Positions 53,402 to 61,657 of a DNA stretch of 64,000 nucleotides are shown here, one piece after another. The notes under the pieces are model-generated. The model was given only the letters and a program-made list of their open reading frames with translations. It did no database searches and was not told where the DNA came from. The stretch lies in assembly GCA_963804005.1 (NCBI GenBank), contig CAWDOP010000002.1, forward strand, positions 248,001-312,000. The letters are read 5' to 3'. Origin of the DNA: JAGXRK01 sp963804005 (GTDB lineage Bacteria; Bacteroidota; Ignavibacteria; Ignavibacteriales; Ignavibacteriaceae). A program made the translations under genes and the position numbers. The first letter of the stretch is position 1. Each line of letters opens with the position of its first letter.

Positions 53402-53815
53402 ATGAAATTTGAAAAAAAACGAGCCAGTATTAAGCAGGAAATTCCAACCGCTTCAATGCCCGATATAGTTTTCATGCTTCTTTTATTCTTTATGGTTACT
53501 ACAACTTTAAGAGAAGTTGATGTTTTAGTTGATTTTAAGTTACCAGAAGCTGAAGCTATAGAAAAGATTGAGAATAAAAGACTAATATCTTATCTCTGGG
53601 TTGGGAAAGCTAATAAAATGCAAATAAATGACAGCATTGTAAAGTTAGAAGAAGTTAGACCTATTATGCATGGAAAAAGTCAGGCTATGCCTAACATTAT
53701 CGTATCACTAAGAATTGATCAGGGATCCGATATGGGAATGGTAACCGATATTCAACAGGAGCTTAGAAAAGCTTACTGTCTAAGAATTAACTATTCGGCA
53801 AATATAAAAATCTGA
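53402..53815 (+). CDS. exbD: ExbD/TolR family protein (second copy)
   Basis: 137 residues, one N-terminal transmembrane helix with the conserved aspartate in PTASMPDIVFMLLLFFMVT (about residue 20). The periplasmic part is shorter than that of the first copy and ends KAYCLRINYSANIKI. Two different ExbD proteins behind one ExbB is the arrangement known from Bacteroidota, where both may be needed. It starts 17 bases after the first copy and is followed by a clear terminator. Confidence 0.9.
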   Translation: MKFEKKRASIKQEIPTASMPDIVFMLLLFFMVTTTLREVDVLVDFKLPEAEAIEKIENKRLISYLWVGKANKMQINDSIVKLEEVRPIMHGKSQAMPNIIVSLRIDQGSDMGMVTDIQQELRKAYCLRINYSANIKI

Positions 53816-53841
53816 TTTAGTAATTTTGTTACTTATCATTT

Positions 53842-53875
53842 AAGGGCAGGTTTGTTTATGATGAACCTGCCTTTT
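53842..53875 (+). terminator. Rho-independent terminator after exbB-exbD-exbD
   Basis: GGCAGGTT at 53845-53852 pairs with AACCTGCC at 53864-53871, an 8-bp G/C-rich stem extended by weaker pairs to 53842/53874, an 11-base loop and a short T run at 53872-53875. It lies 27 bases after the second exbD stop. Confidence 0.8.
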
Positions 53876-53895
53876 CAGTTTGTAAGGCTTTAATA

Positions 53896-54348
53896 ATGAA
53901 TTTAAAAGAAATAATTAGTCAGGATCTTAAAGATGCTATGAAGTCAGGCGATAAGATCAGGCTTCAAACCATACGCTCAATCCGTGCGTTGATACTCGAA
54001 TTTGAAAAGAGCGGAAGCAATAAACAACTTGTGCCCGAAGAAGAGATCAGAATACTTACTACTGCCGCAAAAAAACGAAAAGAATCTATTGAACAATTCA
54101 GAAATGCAGGTAGAGAAGAACTCGCAAAGCAGGAAGAAGCTGAACTTGAAATAATTATGTCTTATCTTCCCAAACAATTAAACGAAGAAGAAATTTTTGT
54201 TGAAGTTAAAAAATTATCGCTGGAAATGAATGCGACAACTAAAGAGGATTTTGCAAAACTGATGCCTGCTGTTATGAAAGAACTTAAAGGCAAAGCGGAT
54301 GGTAAAATGGTCAGAGGTATTGTTGAAAAATTCTTGAGTGTAAATTGA
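53896..54348 (+). CDS. yqeY: GatB/YqeY-domain protein
   Basis: A 150-residue helical protein matching the YqeY family (DLKDAMKSGDKIRLQTIRSIRALI at the start, then AKKRKESIEQFRNAGREELA and ADGKMVRGIVEKFL at the end). The domain is also found at the tail of the Glu/Asp-tRNA amidotransferase subunit GatB, where it binds tRNA. The stand-alone protein's function is not established. The stop overlaps the TTG start of cvpA by 4 bases. Confidence 0.88.
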   Translation: MNLKEIISQDLKDAMKSGDKIRLQTIRSIRALILEFEKSGSNKQLVPEEEIRILTTAAKKRKESIEQFRNAGREELAKQEEAELEIIMSYLPKQLNEEEIFVEVKKLSLEMNATTKEDFAKLMPAVMKELKGKADGKMVRGIVEKFLSVN

Positions 54349-54866
54349 ATACTGTTGATATAATTATTTTTCTTATTCTTATTATCGGGTTTATTTTAGG
54401 ATTTAAGGATGGTTTTGTCCGCAAGCTGATTGGCATACTCGGTTTGATTGTAGCCGTTCTTGTAACTGCGCTTTTTTCTTCCAAATTAGGTTTGATAATT
54501 GAAAATGTTTTTGGTATAGAATTATATCTCGCCGAAATAATAGCAGGATTAATTTTATTTCTTGGAACAGTTGTAGTATTTGCCATTTTGAAAAGAGTTG
54601 TTCATCCTTTTGACAAGGTTAATAATCTTATCAATCAGATCGTGGGAGGAATTGTTGGAGTAATTCAGTTATTGTTTTTTCTTAGTGCTGTTCTTTTATT
54701 GTTAAATATATTTGATTTCCCAAGTAAAAAAGTGCAGGATTCTTCATTGTTATATCACAACACGCACAATGTAATTCCATTCACAATAAACTATCTGAAA
54801 GATTATACTCCAAGCACTGAAGAAATAATTAAAAACTATATCAATCAAAAAGATTCTCTTCAATGA
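54345..54866 (+). CDS. cvpA: CvpA family membrane protein
   Basis: A 173-residue protein with four hydrophobic helices (about 5-25, 30-50, 65-85 and 100-120) and the family start DIIIFLILIIGFILGFKDGFVRKL. CvpA was named for colicin V production; the family affects envelope functions. It starts with TTG in the yqeY stop and its end overlaps mutS2 ATG by 4 bases. The cvpA-mutS2 order is common in Firmicutes and Bacteroidota. Confidence 0.85.
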   Translation: MNTVDIIIFLILIIGFILGFKDGFVRKLIGILGLIVAVLVTALFSSKLGLIIENVFGIELYLAEIIAGLILFLGTVVVFAILKRVVHPFDKVNNLINQIVGGIVGVIQLLFFLSAVLLLLNIFDFPSKKVQDSSLLYHNTHNVIPFTINYLKDYTPSTEEIIKNYINQKDSLQ

Positions 54867-57211
54867 TCACACCTGCAACTCTTGAAAAACTTGAGTTCAA
54901 TAAGATCCAAAAGCATCTCTCTTCTTTTGCAATTACTGAAAAAGGAAAGGAATTGCTTCTCAACTTAACTCTTTCCACAGATTATAATTTTATTTATAAA
55001 GAGGGAACTATAGTAAATGAAGCGAAAGAGATACTTATAAATCTTTCGAATCCGCCGATTGATTATATTCCTATGCTCGATGAAGCATTATCGCAAAGCA
55101 GGATTGATGGGGGTTTAATCAGTAGTAAAAAAATCCTGGAAATATTAAACCTTACGAGAATATCCAGAACTTTGCTGCAGTTTATAAAATCCAATTCTGA
55201 AAAGGTTCCGTTACTTTATGAAAATGCTCAAGGATTGTTTAATGACAAATTATTTGAACATCAAATACTGAAAATTATTAATGAACAGGGCGAGGTAAAA
55301 GAAAATGCCAGCAAACAGCTTGCTGAAATAAGAAAAGATATACGTAATAAAAAAGATGACCTTGTTAAAGCAATTAACAGAATCATAAAAAGTTTAAAAG
55401 AAGCAGACTTTGTTCGAGAAGAATATCTTACTTTACGTGATGGACGAATGGTTATTCCTATTAAAGTTGAGCATAAAAGACATTTAAGGGGATTTATTCA
55501 TTCAGAATCATCTACAGGTCAAACGGTTTACATTGAGCCTGAAGAAACTTTAGAATTTAACAATGATATTGTTTCTTTATCTTTTGCTGAACGAAGAGAA
55601 GTCGAGAGATTGTTAAAAGAATTGACTAAATACATTGGTCAAAATGCAAATTATCTAAAACGTTCTCTTGATGTAATCGCCTATATTGATTCCGTTTTTG
55701 CCCGGGCAAAGTATTCATTAGAAATAATTGGTTCATTTCCTGAAATAGATAAGAAAAAGAAAATATCCATAAAAGATGCCCGTCATCCGCTTTTGATAAA
55801 AAAACTCGGAAGGAAAGTAACCGTTCCATTAGATGTTGATTTAGATAATTCAAAAGTAATTATTATTACCGGCCCGAATGCAGGCGGTAAAACAGTAGTT
55901 TTAAAAACTATTGGATTGCTGTCTCTTATGTTACAGTCAGGAATTCATATTCCAGTTTCGCCTGATTCAAATTTTCATATTTTCGATAAAATTCTTCTTG
56001 ATATTGGTGATGAACAATCAATTGAAGATGATCTTTCAACTTTCAGTTCTCATCTGAAAAATCTTAAAAGTATTTTGGGGGAAGCAGACAATCAATCTTT
56101 AATACTTCTTGATGAAATTGGAACGGGAACAGATCCTTCTGAAGGATCCGCACTTGCTGCGGCTATCCTAAAGAAGCTTCTTGAGAAAAACTCTCTTGTT
56201 TTTGCATCTACTCATCACGGAAGTTTAAAACTTTTTGCTTACAGTTTAGATGGAATGCAAAATGCAGCAATGCAGTTCGATCACGACAGATTGACTCCGA
56301 CTTACAAATTTGTATTGGGAATTCCAGGTTCAAGTTACGCTTTCGAAATTGCAAGCAGATTAGGATTTGAAGAATCGTTACTCACTGATGCAAAAAATAA
56401 CATCGAATCCGATAAACATAAACTGGAGGAATTCCTTTCAGATATTGAACTTAAGTCCAATAATCTGAATAAAAAACTTGCTGAACTTGAGATTGAGAAT
56501 ACAAGATTGAAAGGATTATCAAATCTCTACAAAAACAGTTACGATAAACTTGAAAGTGAAAAAAAGGAAATATTAAAGAAAACCAAAGCAGATGCCGAAA
56601 TTTATCTTAAGGGAATCAATAAGAAGATTGAAAAAGTAATAAAGGATATAAAAGAATCAGGTGCTGCTAAAGAAGTAACAAAGGAGTCCAGGAAAGAAAT
56701 TGAAAGCATAAAAATTTCAGCTGAGAATATTATTCAACCGGATATTGATTCGATTGATGAAAAATACAATTTTAGCGTCGGAAGTTTTGCTGCTGTGAAA
56801 ATTTCTTCAACTTCCGGAAAAATTATTGAGCTAAATGCCAATAAAAATAAAGCAACTTTATTAGTCGGCACATTAAAAGTGCAGGTTAAATTATCTGATC
56901 TGGTCCCTTCAAAAGGAGTTAAAGAGAAAGAAATTCGTAATAATTATGATTATCTTATAACTACTGATTCGAGTTATCGGTTGGATATAAGAGGAGATCG
57001 TTCCGAAGAGGCAGAATATAAAGTCATTAAATTCATTGATGATGCTTATCAATCGAATTTAGGAAGAGTCGAAATTCTTCACGGTAAAGGCACAGGGGCA
57101 TTAAAGAAAACAGTTAAAGATTTATTAAAAAATCACGATAAAGTTAAAGCATTTTATTTCGCCCCGCTTGATCAAGGCGGTGAGGGAATAACAATAGCTG
57201 AAATATCTTGA
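54863..57211 (+). CDS. mutS2: Endonuclease MutS2 (ribosome-rescue/recombination ATPase)
   Basis: A 782-residue MutS2: N-terminal core and clamp (about 1-310), ATPase with Walker A TGPNAGGKTV (about residue 336), Walker B SLILLDEIGTGTDPSEGSAL (about residue 412) and ASTHHG, then a coiled-coil region (about 510-620) and a C-terminal Smr domain (about 705-782; LDIRGDRSEEAEY, HGKGTGALKK). It lacks the mismatch-recognition domain of MutS. The Smr nuclease and roles in limiting recombination or splitting collided ribosomes are family knowledge. The stop is 7 bases from the biotin carboxylase start. Confidence 0.95.
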   Translation: MITPATLEKLEFNKIQKHLSSFAITEKGKELLLNLTLSTDYNFIYKEGTIVNEAKEILINLSNPPIDYIPMLDEALSQSRIDGGLISSKKILEILNLTRISRTLLQFIKSNSEKVPLLYENAQGLFNDKLFEHQILKIINEQGEVKENASKQLAEIRKDIRNKKDDLVKAINRIIKSLKEADFVREEYLTLRDGRMVIPIKVEHKRHLRGFIHSESSTGQTVYIEPEETLEFNNDIVSLSFAERREVERLLKELTKYIGQNANYLKRSLDVIAYIDSVFARAKYSLEIIGSFPEIDKKKKISIKDARHPLLIKKLGRKVTVPLDVDLDNSKVIIITGPNAGGKTVVLKTIGLLSLMLQSGIHIPVSPDSNFHIFDKILLDIGDEQSIEDDLSTFSSHLKNLKSILGEADNQSLILLDEIGTGTDPSEGSALAAAILKKLLEKNSLVFASTHHGSLKLFAYSLDGMQNAAMQFDHDRLTPTYKFVLGIPGSSYAFEIASRLGFEESLLTDAKNNIESDKHKLEEFLSDIELKSNNLNKKLAELEIENTRLKGLSNLYKNSYDKLESEKKEILKKTKADAEIYLKGINKKIEKVIKDIKESGAAKEVTKESRKEIESIKISAENIIQPDIDSIDEKYNFSVGSFAAVKISSTSGKIIELNANKNKATLLVGTLKVQVKLSDLVPSKGVKEKEIRNNYDYLITTDSSYRLDIRGDRSEEAEYKVIKFIDDAYQSNLGRVEILHGKGTGALKKTVKDLLKNHDKVKAFYFAPLDQGGEGITIAEIS

Positions 57212-57218
57212 GGTATCA

Positions 57219-58709
57219 TTGTTCAATAAAATTCTTATTGCTAACAGAGGAGAGATTGCTCTCAGAATTATAAGAGCCTGCAAAGATTTAGGAATTAAAT
57301 CTGCGGCAATTTATTCTGAAGCTGATAAAAAATCTCTTCATACACGATTTGCCGATGAAGCTTATCTAATTGGACCCGCTCCATCTAATCAATCCTATCT
57401 CAATAAAGAAAAAATAATAAAATTAGCAAAAGAAATTGGTGCTGATGCAATTCATCCTGGTTACGGATTCTTTTCTGAAAATGCAGATTTTATAAAAGAA
57501 GTTGAAAAAAGTGGAATTACTTTTATCGGTCCATCATCTGATTCCGTTAAAATGATGGGTATCAAAACTGCAGCACGCCAATTAATGAAGAAAAATGATG
57601 TTCCGATAGTACCGGGAACAACAGAAGCAATTTCTTCTGTAAATGACGGTAAAAAAATTGCCAAAGAAATTGGCTATCCAGTTTTATTGAAAGCTTCTGC
57701 AGGCGGCGGTGGAAAGGGGATGAGAAAAATTTCCAATGAAAGCGAATTTGAATCTGCTTTAGAATCAACCAAAAGGGAAGCGCTTAAAGCTTTTGCCGAT
57801 GACTCAATTTACATTGAAAAATTTATAGAGAATCCTAAACATATTGAAGTTCAGGTGATTGCAGATAAACTTGGCAATTACAGACATTTATTTGAGCGCG
57901 AGTGCTCAATTCAAAGAAGGCATCAGAAAATAATTGAAGAAGCTCCTTCAATATTTGTAGATGAATTAACAAGAAATGAGATTACACAAGCTGCTATCAA
58001 AGCTGCAAAAGCTTGTGGTTACTTTAATGCTGGGACAATCGAATTTTTGATGGATAAGAATAAGAATTTTTATTTCCTCGAAATGAATACAAGACTTCAG
58101 GTTGAACATCCGGTAACTGAATTTATCTGCGGTGTTGATCTCGTGGCTGAACAAATCTCCATAGCTGCAGGAAATAAAATTTCCTTTCAACAAGACGAAA
58201 TAAAAATAAATGGCTTTGCTCTCGAATGCAGAATTTATGCCGAAGATTCTTTCAACGGATTTTTACCTTCGACTGGAATGATTGCTCATTATAATCAACC
58301 AAGTGGTCCTGGTGTTAGAGTTGATTCAGGATGTAATTCCGGTTCAGAAATTTCTATGTTTTATGATCCTATGATTGCAAAATTGGTTACCTGGGGCAAA
58401 AATCGACCTGAAGCTTTAAATAAAATGAACAGAGCACTTTCTGAATATTACATTTCAGGTTTAACGACAAATATTGAATTTCTTAAAATCATAATTAATC
58501 ATAATGATTTTATTGAAGGAAACTATGATATAAACTTCATCGATAAAAATCTTTCAAATATTTTATCTTCTACTCCTGATAATAAAGAATATAATAGTGA
58601 AGAAGCAGCCGCCATTCTTGCAGCACTTTTAAAATATGATCATTCTTCAAACGGATTTAAAGCTGTAAAACGAAGAGATAACAAATGGGGAGAATTACTT
58701 TATGAGTGA
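57219..58709 (+). CDS. Biotin carboxylase subunit of an acyl-CoA carboxylase
   Basis: A 496-residue ATP-grasp biotin carboxylase: ILIANRGEIALRIIRACKDLG at the start, HPGYGFFSEN, KASAGGGGKGMRK (glycine-rich ATP loop, about residue 160), ERECSIQRRHQKIIEEAPS (about residue 225) and EMNTRLQVEHPVTE (about residue 287, catalytic arginine and glutamates). It carboxylates the biotin of the carrier protein encoded next. Start TTG at 57219. Whether it serves acetyl-, propionyl- or another acyl-CoA is set by the carboxyltransferase subunit, which is not in the window. Confidence 0.92.
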   Translation: MFNKILIANRGEIALRIIRACKDLGIKSAAIYSEADKKSLHTRFADEAYLIGPAPSNQSYLNKEKIIKLAKEIGADAIHPGYGFFSENADFIKEVEKSGITFIGPSSDSVKMMGIKTAARQLMKKNDVPIVPGTTEAISSVNDGKKIAKEIGYPVLLKASAGGGGKGMRKISNESEFESALESTKREALKAFADDSIYIEKFIENPKHIEVQVIADKLGNYRHLFERECSIQRRHQKIIEEAPSIFVDELTRNEITQAAIKAAKACGYFNAGTIEFLMDKNKNFYFLEMNTRLQVEHPVTEFICGVDLVAEQISIAAGNKISFQQDEIKINGFALECRIYAEDSFNGFLPSTGMIAHYNQPSGPGVRVDSGCNSGSEISMFYDPMIAKLVTWGKNRPEALNKMNRALSEYYISGLTTNIEFLKIIINHNDFIEGNYDINFIDKNLSNILSSTPDNKEYNSEEAAAILAALLKYDHSSNGFKAVKRRDNKWGELLYE

Positions 58710-59205
58710 GTTCATTGTTACTGTAAATAGTAAAAAGCGGCAGATAAAAATAATTGATGATGAGACTTGTATTATAGATGGTAAAAAGGCTAATTTTGAC
58801 CTGACCAAATTATCAAATGGAACTAGTGTTCTAAAAATTGATAATAGAGTTTATGAAGTATCGGCTCAAAAATCAGAGGGAGAGATACTGAATCTGTTTA
58901 TTGACGGTAAGTTATTTGAAACAATAAGCAGAACTGCATTACAGGAAAAAGCATCAAATCTTCTTGAAAAAGCAGAAGCATTATACGCGCATAAAGTTAT
59001 TGTTAAAGCACCAATGCCGGGAATGATTCTGAAAGTAAAAAAGAAATCCGGGGAACAGGTTGGAAAAGGAGATTCAGTCATTATTCTTGAAGCAATGAAA
59101 ATGGAGAACGAAATCAAAGCTCCTTCTTCAGGAACAATTACTGAACTGAAAGTTACAGAGGGCAATGCTGTTGAAAAAAATTCTTTTTTATTTTCGATCG
59201 AATGA
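58702..59205 (+). CDS. Biotin carboxyl carrier protein
   Basis: A 167-residue protein whose C-terminal 75 residues are a biotinyl domain with the biotinylated lysine in LEAMKMENE (about residue 133) and the upstream APMPGMILKV. The N-terminal half is an acyl-CoA carboxylase BT-type region or linker rather than the Pro/Ala-rich linker of AccB. It overlaps the biotin carboxylase gene by 8 bases. In propionyl-CoA carboxylases these two parts are usually one polypeptide. Confidence 0.9.
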   Translation: MSEFIVTVNSKKRQIKIIDDETCIIDGKKANFDLTKLSNGTSVLKIDNRVYEVSAQKSEGEILNLFIDGKLFETISRTALQEKASNLLEKAEALYAHKVIVKAPMPGMILKVKKKSGEQVGKGDSVIILEAMKMENEIKAPSSGTITELKVTEGNAVEKNSFLFSIE

Positions 59206-59244
59206 CTCTAAATTAACTTTATCACATAATATATCGGAGGTCTC

Positions 59245-60510
59245 ATGTTACTTAGATTTGGTACTTTCTTAATGGTTTTCATTTTCTCTTGTTCTGTTGT
59301 TTTAGCAGGAGGTTTTCAAACTGCTACTCAAGGTGCTAGAGCAATGGGAATGGGACTCGCATTTGTTGGTCAAGCTTCAGATGCATCTTCTATTTACTAT
59401 AACGCTGCTGGTATATCAAATTTGAGGGGTTTTAATATTCTTGCTGGCGCAACTTTCATCATGCCTTCAAATGATTTTACCGGCCCAACTCCGCTTACTA
59501 TTACTTCAACAACAGTTGATAGGACATTTACACCAATAAACTTCTACGCAACTTATAGTATGGATAACGGTTTATCATTCGGTATTGGTGTTTATAATCC
59601 TTACGGACTTGGTTCAGAATGGCCAGAAACCTGGATCGGTAAAGCTCTTGCGGTTAAAACTGAATTGAGGACTTTTTACATAAACCCAACTGTAGCATAT
59701 AAAGTTAGCGATAACTTCTCAATAGGTATTGGTTTTGATTATATTATTTCAGACGTACAATTCTTACAAAATGTTGATCTTTTAGTTCCACCATTAACGG
59801 CGGCACCAAACGTTGGAGTTAATTTGGAAGGTGCTGGAGATGCTGCTTATACATTTAACGTAGGTTTGCTCTATAAAGCTACCGAAGATCTTTCATTCGG
59901 TTTGTCTTACAGACACGAAGCTGAAATTGAATTTGATGGTGATTTAACCTTTAATAACTTACCCGAATCATACGATGCTCTTTTCCCAGAAGGAAAAGGC
60001 AAAGCTAAATTAACTATGCCTTTTGATTTACGTTTAGGGGTTTCCTATAATGCTATGGAAAACTTGACATTAAACGCTGATTTTCAATACGTGGGCTGGG
60101 AAAGTTATAAAGAACTTGCAGTTGACTTCGAAAATAATACTTCCATCACTCATCCCGTATTGGGTGTAATTCCGATTTGGACTGATCTGAACGTTGCTAA
60201 AGATTGGGAAAATTCAATAACTCTTCGTCTTGGCGGCGAATACCGCATGGATGCTTTTGCTTTCAGAGCCGGTTATGCTTATGATGCTACTCCTATTCCG
60301 ACAAAAACCATGGATCCTTCTCTTCCTGGTGCTGACCGTCATGATATCACAGTTGGTCTAGGTTATCAAATAACTCAAAATATTAGAGTTGACGCGGCTT
60401 ATCAATACATTTCATTTGAACAGGATGTTACCGACTCCGATATTCCGTTCAACGGTTTGTATGAAAATTCGACCAATTTATTTGGTTTTAATTTAGAATT
60501 TGCTTTCTAA
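59245..60510 (+). CDS. FadL/OmpP1/TodX-family outer-membrane transporter
   Basis: A 421-residue protein with a signal peptide (ending SVVLAGGFQ) and the family N-terminal region ATQGARAMGMGLAFVGQASDASSIYYNAAGI, which forms the plug of the hydrophobic substrate channel. The remainder alternates hydrophobic and polar residues as a 14-stranded barrel and ends FNLEFAF with a terminal Phe. FadL-type proteins import long-chain fatty acids or aromatic hydrocarbons. A CGGAGG ribosome site precedes the ATG. It lies 39 bases after the carboxylase carrier gene. Confidence 0.9.
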   Translation: MLLRFGTFLMVFIFSCSVVLAGGFQTATQGARAMGMGLAFVGQASDASSIYYNAAGISNLRGFNILAGATFIMPSNDFTGPTPLTITSTTVDRTFTPINFYATYSMDNGLSFGIGVYNPYGLGSEWPETWIGKALAVKTELRTFYINPTVAYKVSDNFSIGIGFDYIISDVQFLQNVDLLVPPLTAAPNVGVNLEGAGDAAYTFNVGLLYKATEDLSFGLSYRHEAEIEFDGDLTFNNLPESYDALFPEGKGKAKLTMPFDLRLGVSYNAMENLTLNADFQYVGWESYKELAVDFENNTSITHPVLGVIPIWTDLNVAKDWENSITLRLGGEYRMDAFAFRAGYAYDATPIPTKTMDPSLPGADRHDITVGLGYQITQNIRVDAAYQYISFEQDVTDSDIPFNGLYENSTNLFGFNLEFAF

Positions 60511-60534
60511 TTTTAATTTTATGTTTTGTTAAAC

Positions 60535-60574
60535 AACCCGCTTATTACAAACTCATTAAGCGGGTTTTTTATTT
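60535..60574 (+). terminator. Rho-independent terminator after the FadL-family gene
   Basis: AACCCGCTTA at 60535-60544 pairs exactly with TAAGCGGGTT at 60557-60566 (10 bp, 12-base loop), followed by a T run broken by one A. It lies 24 bases after the stop and is the best terminator in the window. Confidence 0.9.
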
Positions 60575-60646
60575 TGATGCTTTTACTTGCACATAATCCA
60601 ATAATTGAAACGATGTCTTCAAAATATTCCAAATCAATTTTGAATA

Positions 60647-60677
60647 TTGTTATTATCCTTAATTTTAGTTTAAATTT
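60647..60677 (+). promoter_or_regulatory. Candidate promoter for the SPOR lipoprotein gene
   Basis: TTG at 60647-60649 and TAAATTTA at 60670-60677 are separated by 20 bases, the same layout as upstream of tgt, and lie 22 bases before the ATG at 60700. The preceding terminator isolates this gene from the FadL gene, so a promoter is expected here. Confidence 0.4.
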
Positions 60678-60699
60678 AGAGTAACAAAAACAATAGATA

Positions 60700-61122
60700 A
60701 TGAAAATGAAAAATCTAAAAAAGGTTTATTTAATTTGTCTTATGATAATTGTGGGATTATCAGGATGTGCTGGCACTTCTGAAGAAACGACAAAACAAGA
60801 AGAAGTATATATTTTTGATGAAGTTCCAGTAGAAAACACAATTACTCCTCCCACTACAGGAGAATATCCTACTTTGGAAGAAACTTATTATGTAGTACAA
60901 ATAGGAGCGTTCACTACACAGGATAGAGCAGAAAGTTTTGCAGATATGAGTCGAAAAAAGCTTCTAAATGAAGTTAGCATTTCATACAGCGACAGGGTCA
61001 ATTTATATGTTGTTCAAATTGTTCCATTTTATAAATTTCGGCAGGAAGCAGAAATTGTAAGAGATAACGTAAGGCAAATCCCTGATTTCAGTGATGCATG
61101 GATAATTACTGTAAATAAATAA
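60700..61122 (+). CDS. SPOR-domain lipoprotein
   Basis: 140 residues with a lipobox GLSGC (cysteine about residue 23), a Glu/Thr-rich linker and a SPOR domain (about 65-140) starting YYVVQIGAFTTQDRAE and containing LYVVQIVPFYKFRQEAE. SPOR domains bind glycan strands lacking stem peptides, often at the division septum. The protein is therefore probably a peptidoglycan-associated envelope lipoprotein. A 61-base space separates it from ssb. Confidence 0.85.
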   Translation: MKMKNLKKVYLICLMIIVGLSGCAGTSEETTKQEEVYIFDEVPVENTITPPTTGEYPTLEETYYVVQIGAFTTQDRAESFADMSRKKLLNEVSISYSDRVNLYVVQIVPFYKFRQEAEIVRDNVRQIPDFSDAWIITVNK

Positions 61123-61195
61123 GGTAATGATATTTATCTTATTATTTATTTTATTAAATTGTTACAAAACTCATTAACAAAAATTGGAGGCTGCA

Positions 61196-61621
61196 ATGGC
61201 TTTTTCATTAAACAGAATAATGTTAATTGGTAATCTGGGCAGAGATGCCGAAACCAGGTTTACTGCAGATAATAATCTTGCAATAACCAACTTTTCACTT
61301 GCTACAACATACGGCTATAAAGGGAAAAGCGGTGATTGGGTAAATGAAACTACTTGGCATAGAATCACTGGTTTTAATCTTTCAGATTTTATGAAAGATA
61401 ATCTTAAAAAAGGGAAAAAGTTTTATGTTGAAGGAAGATTGACTACACGTGAATACACTGATAAAGAAGGAGTGAAAAGATATTCAACAGATGTTATTGC
61501 TGAAAAAATTATCCCCTTGGAAACCTCAGGTGGCGGTGCAAAAGACGAAGAGATTTCTAACGGCTCAACAGAATCTGCTGCAGCCCCTGATGTTCAGGAT
61601 AATAACGATTTACCATTTTAA
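61196..61621 (+). CDS. ssb: Single-stranded DNA-binding protein
   Basis: From ATG 61196 (GGAGG seven bases upstream; the longer frame from TTG 61184 would include the ribosome site) the protein has 141 residues. The OB-fold runs from FSLNRIMLIGNLGRDAE to about residue 108 with WHRITGF and KGKKFYVEGRL, and the acidic tail ends NNDLPF, the partner-binding tip of SSB. It protects single-stranded DNA and recruits repair enzymes. It is followed by a CNNM/CBS gene. Confidence 0.97.
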   Translation: MAFSLNRIMLIGNLGRDAETRFTADNNLAITNFSLATTYGYKGKSGDWVNETTWHRITGFNLSDFMKDNLKKGKKFYVEGRLTTREYTDKEGVKRYSTDVIAEKIIPLETSGGGAKDEEISNGSTESAAAPDVQDNNDLPF

Positions 61622-61657
61622 TTAGATTTGTTTAATAGCGCGGGAATATTATAGTAT

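Noticed and set aside
54863..57211. MutS partner for MutL
   Set aside because: The Smr domain and missing mismatch-recognition domain identify MutS2, which does not act in MutL-dependent mismatch repair.
58866..59165. 99-residue minus-strand frame
   Set aside because: Antisense shadow of the biotin carrier gene; the sense strand has a clear biotinyl domain.
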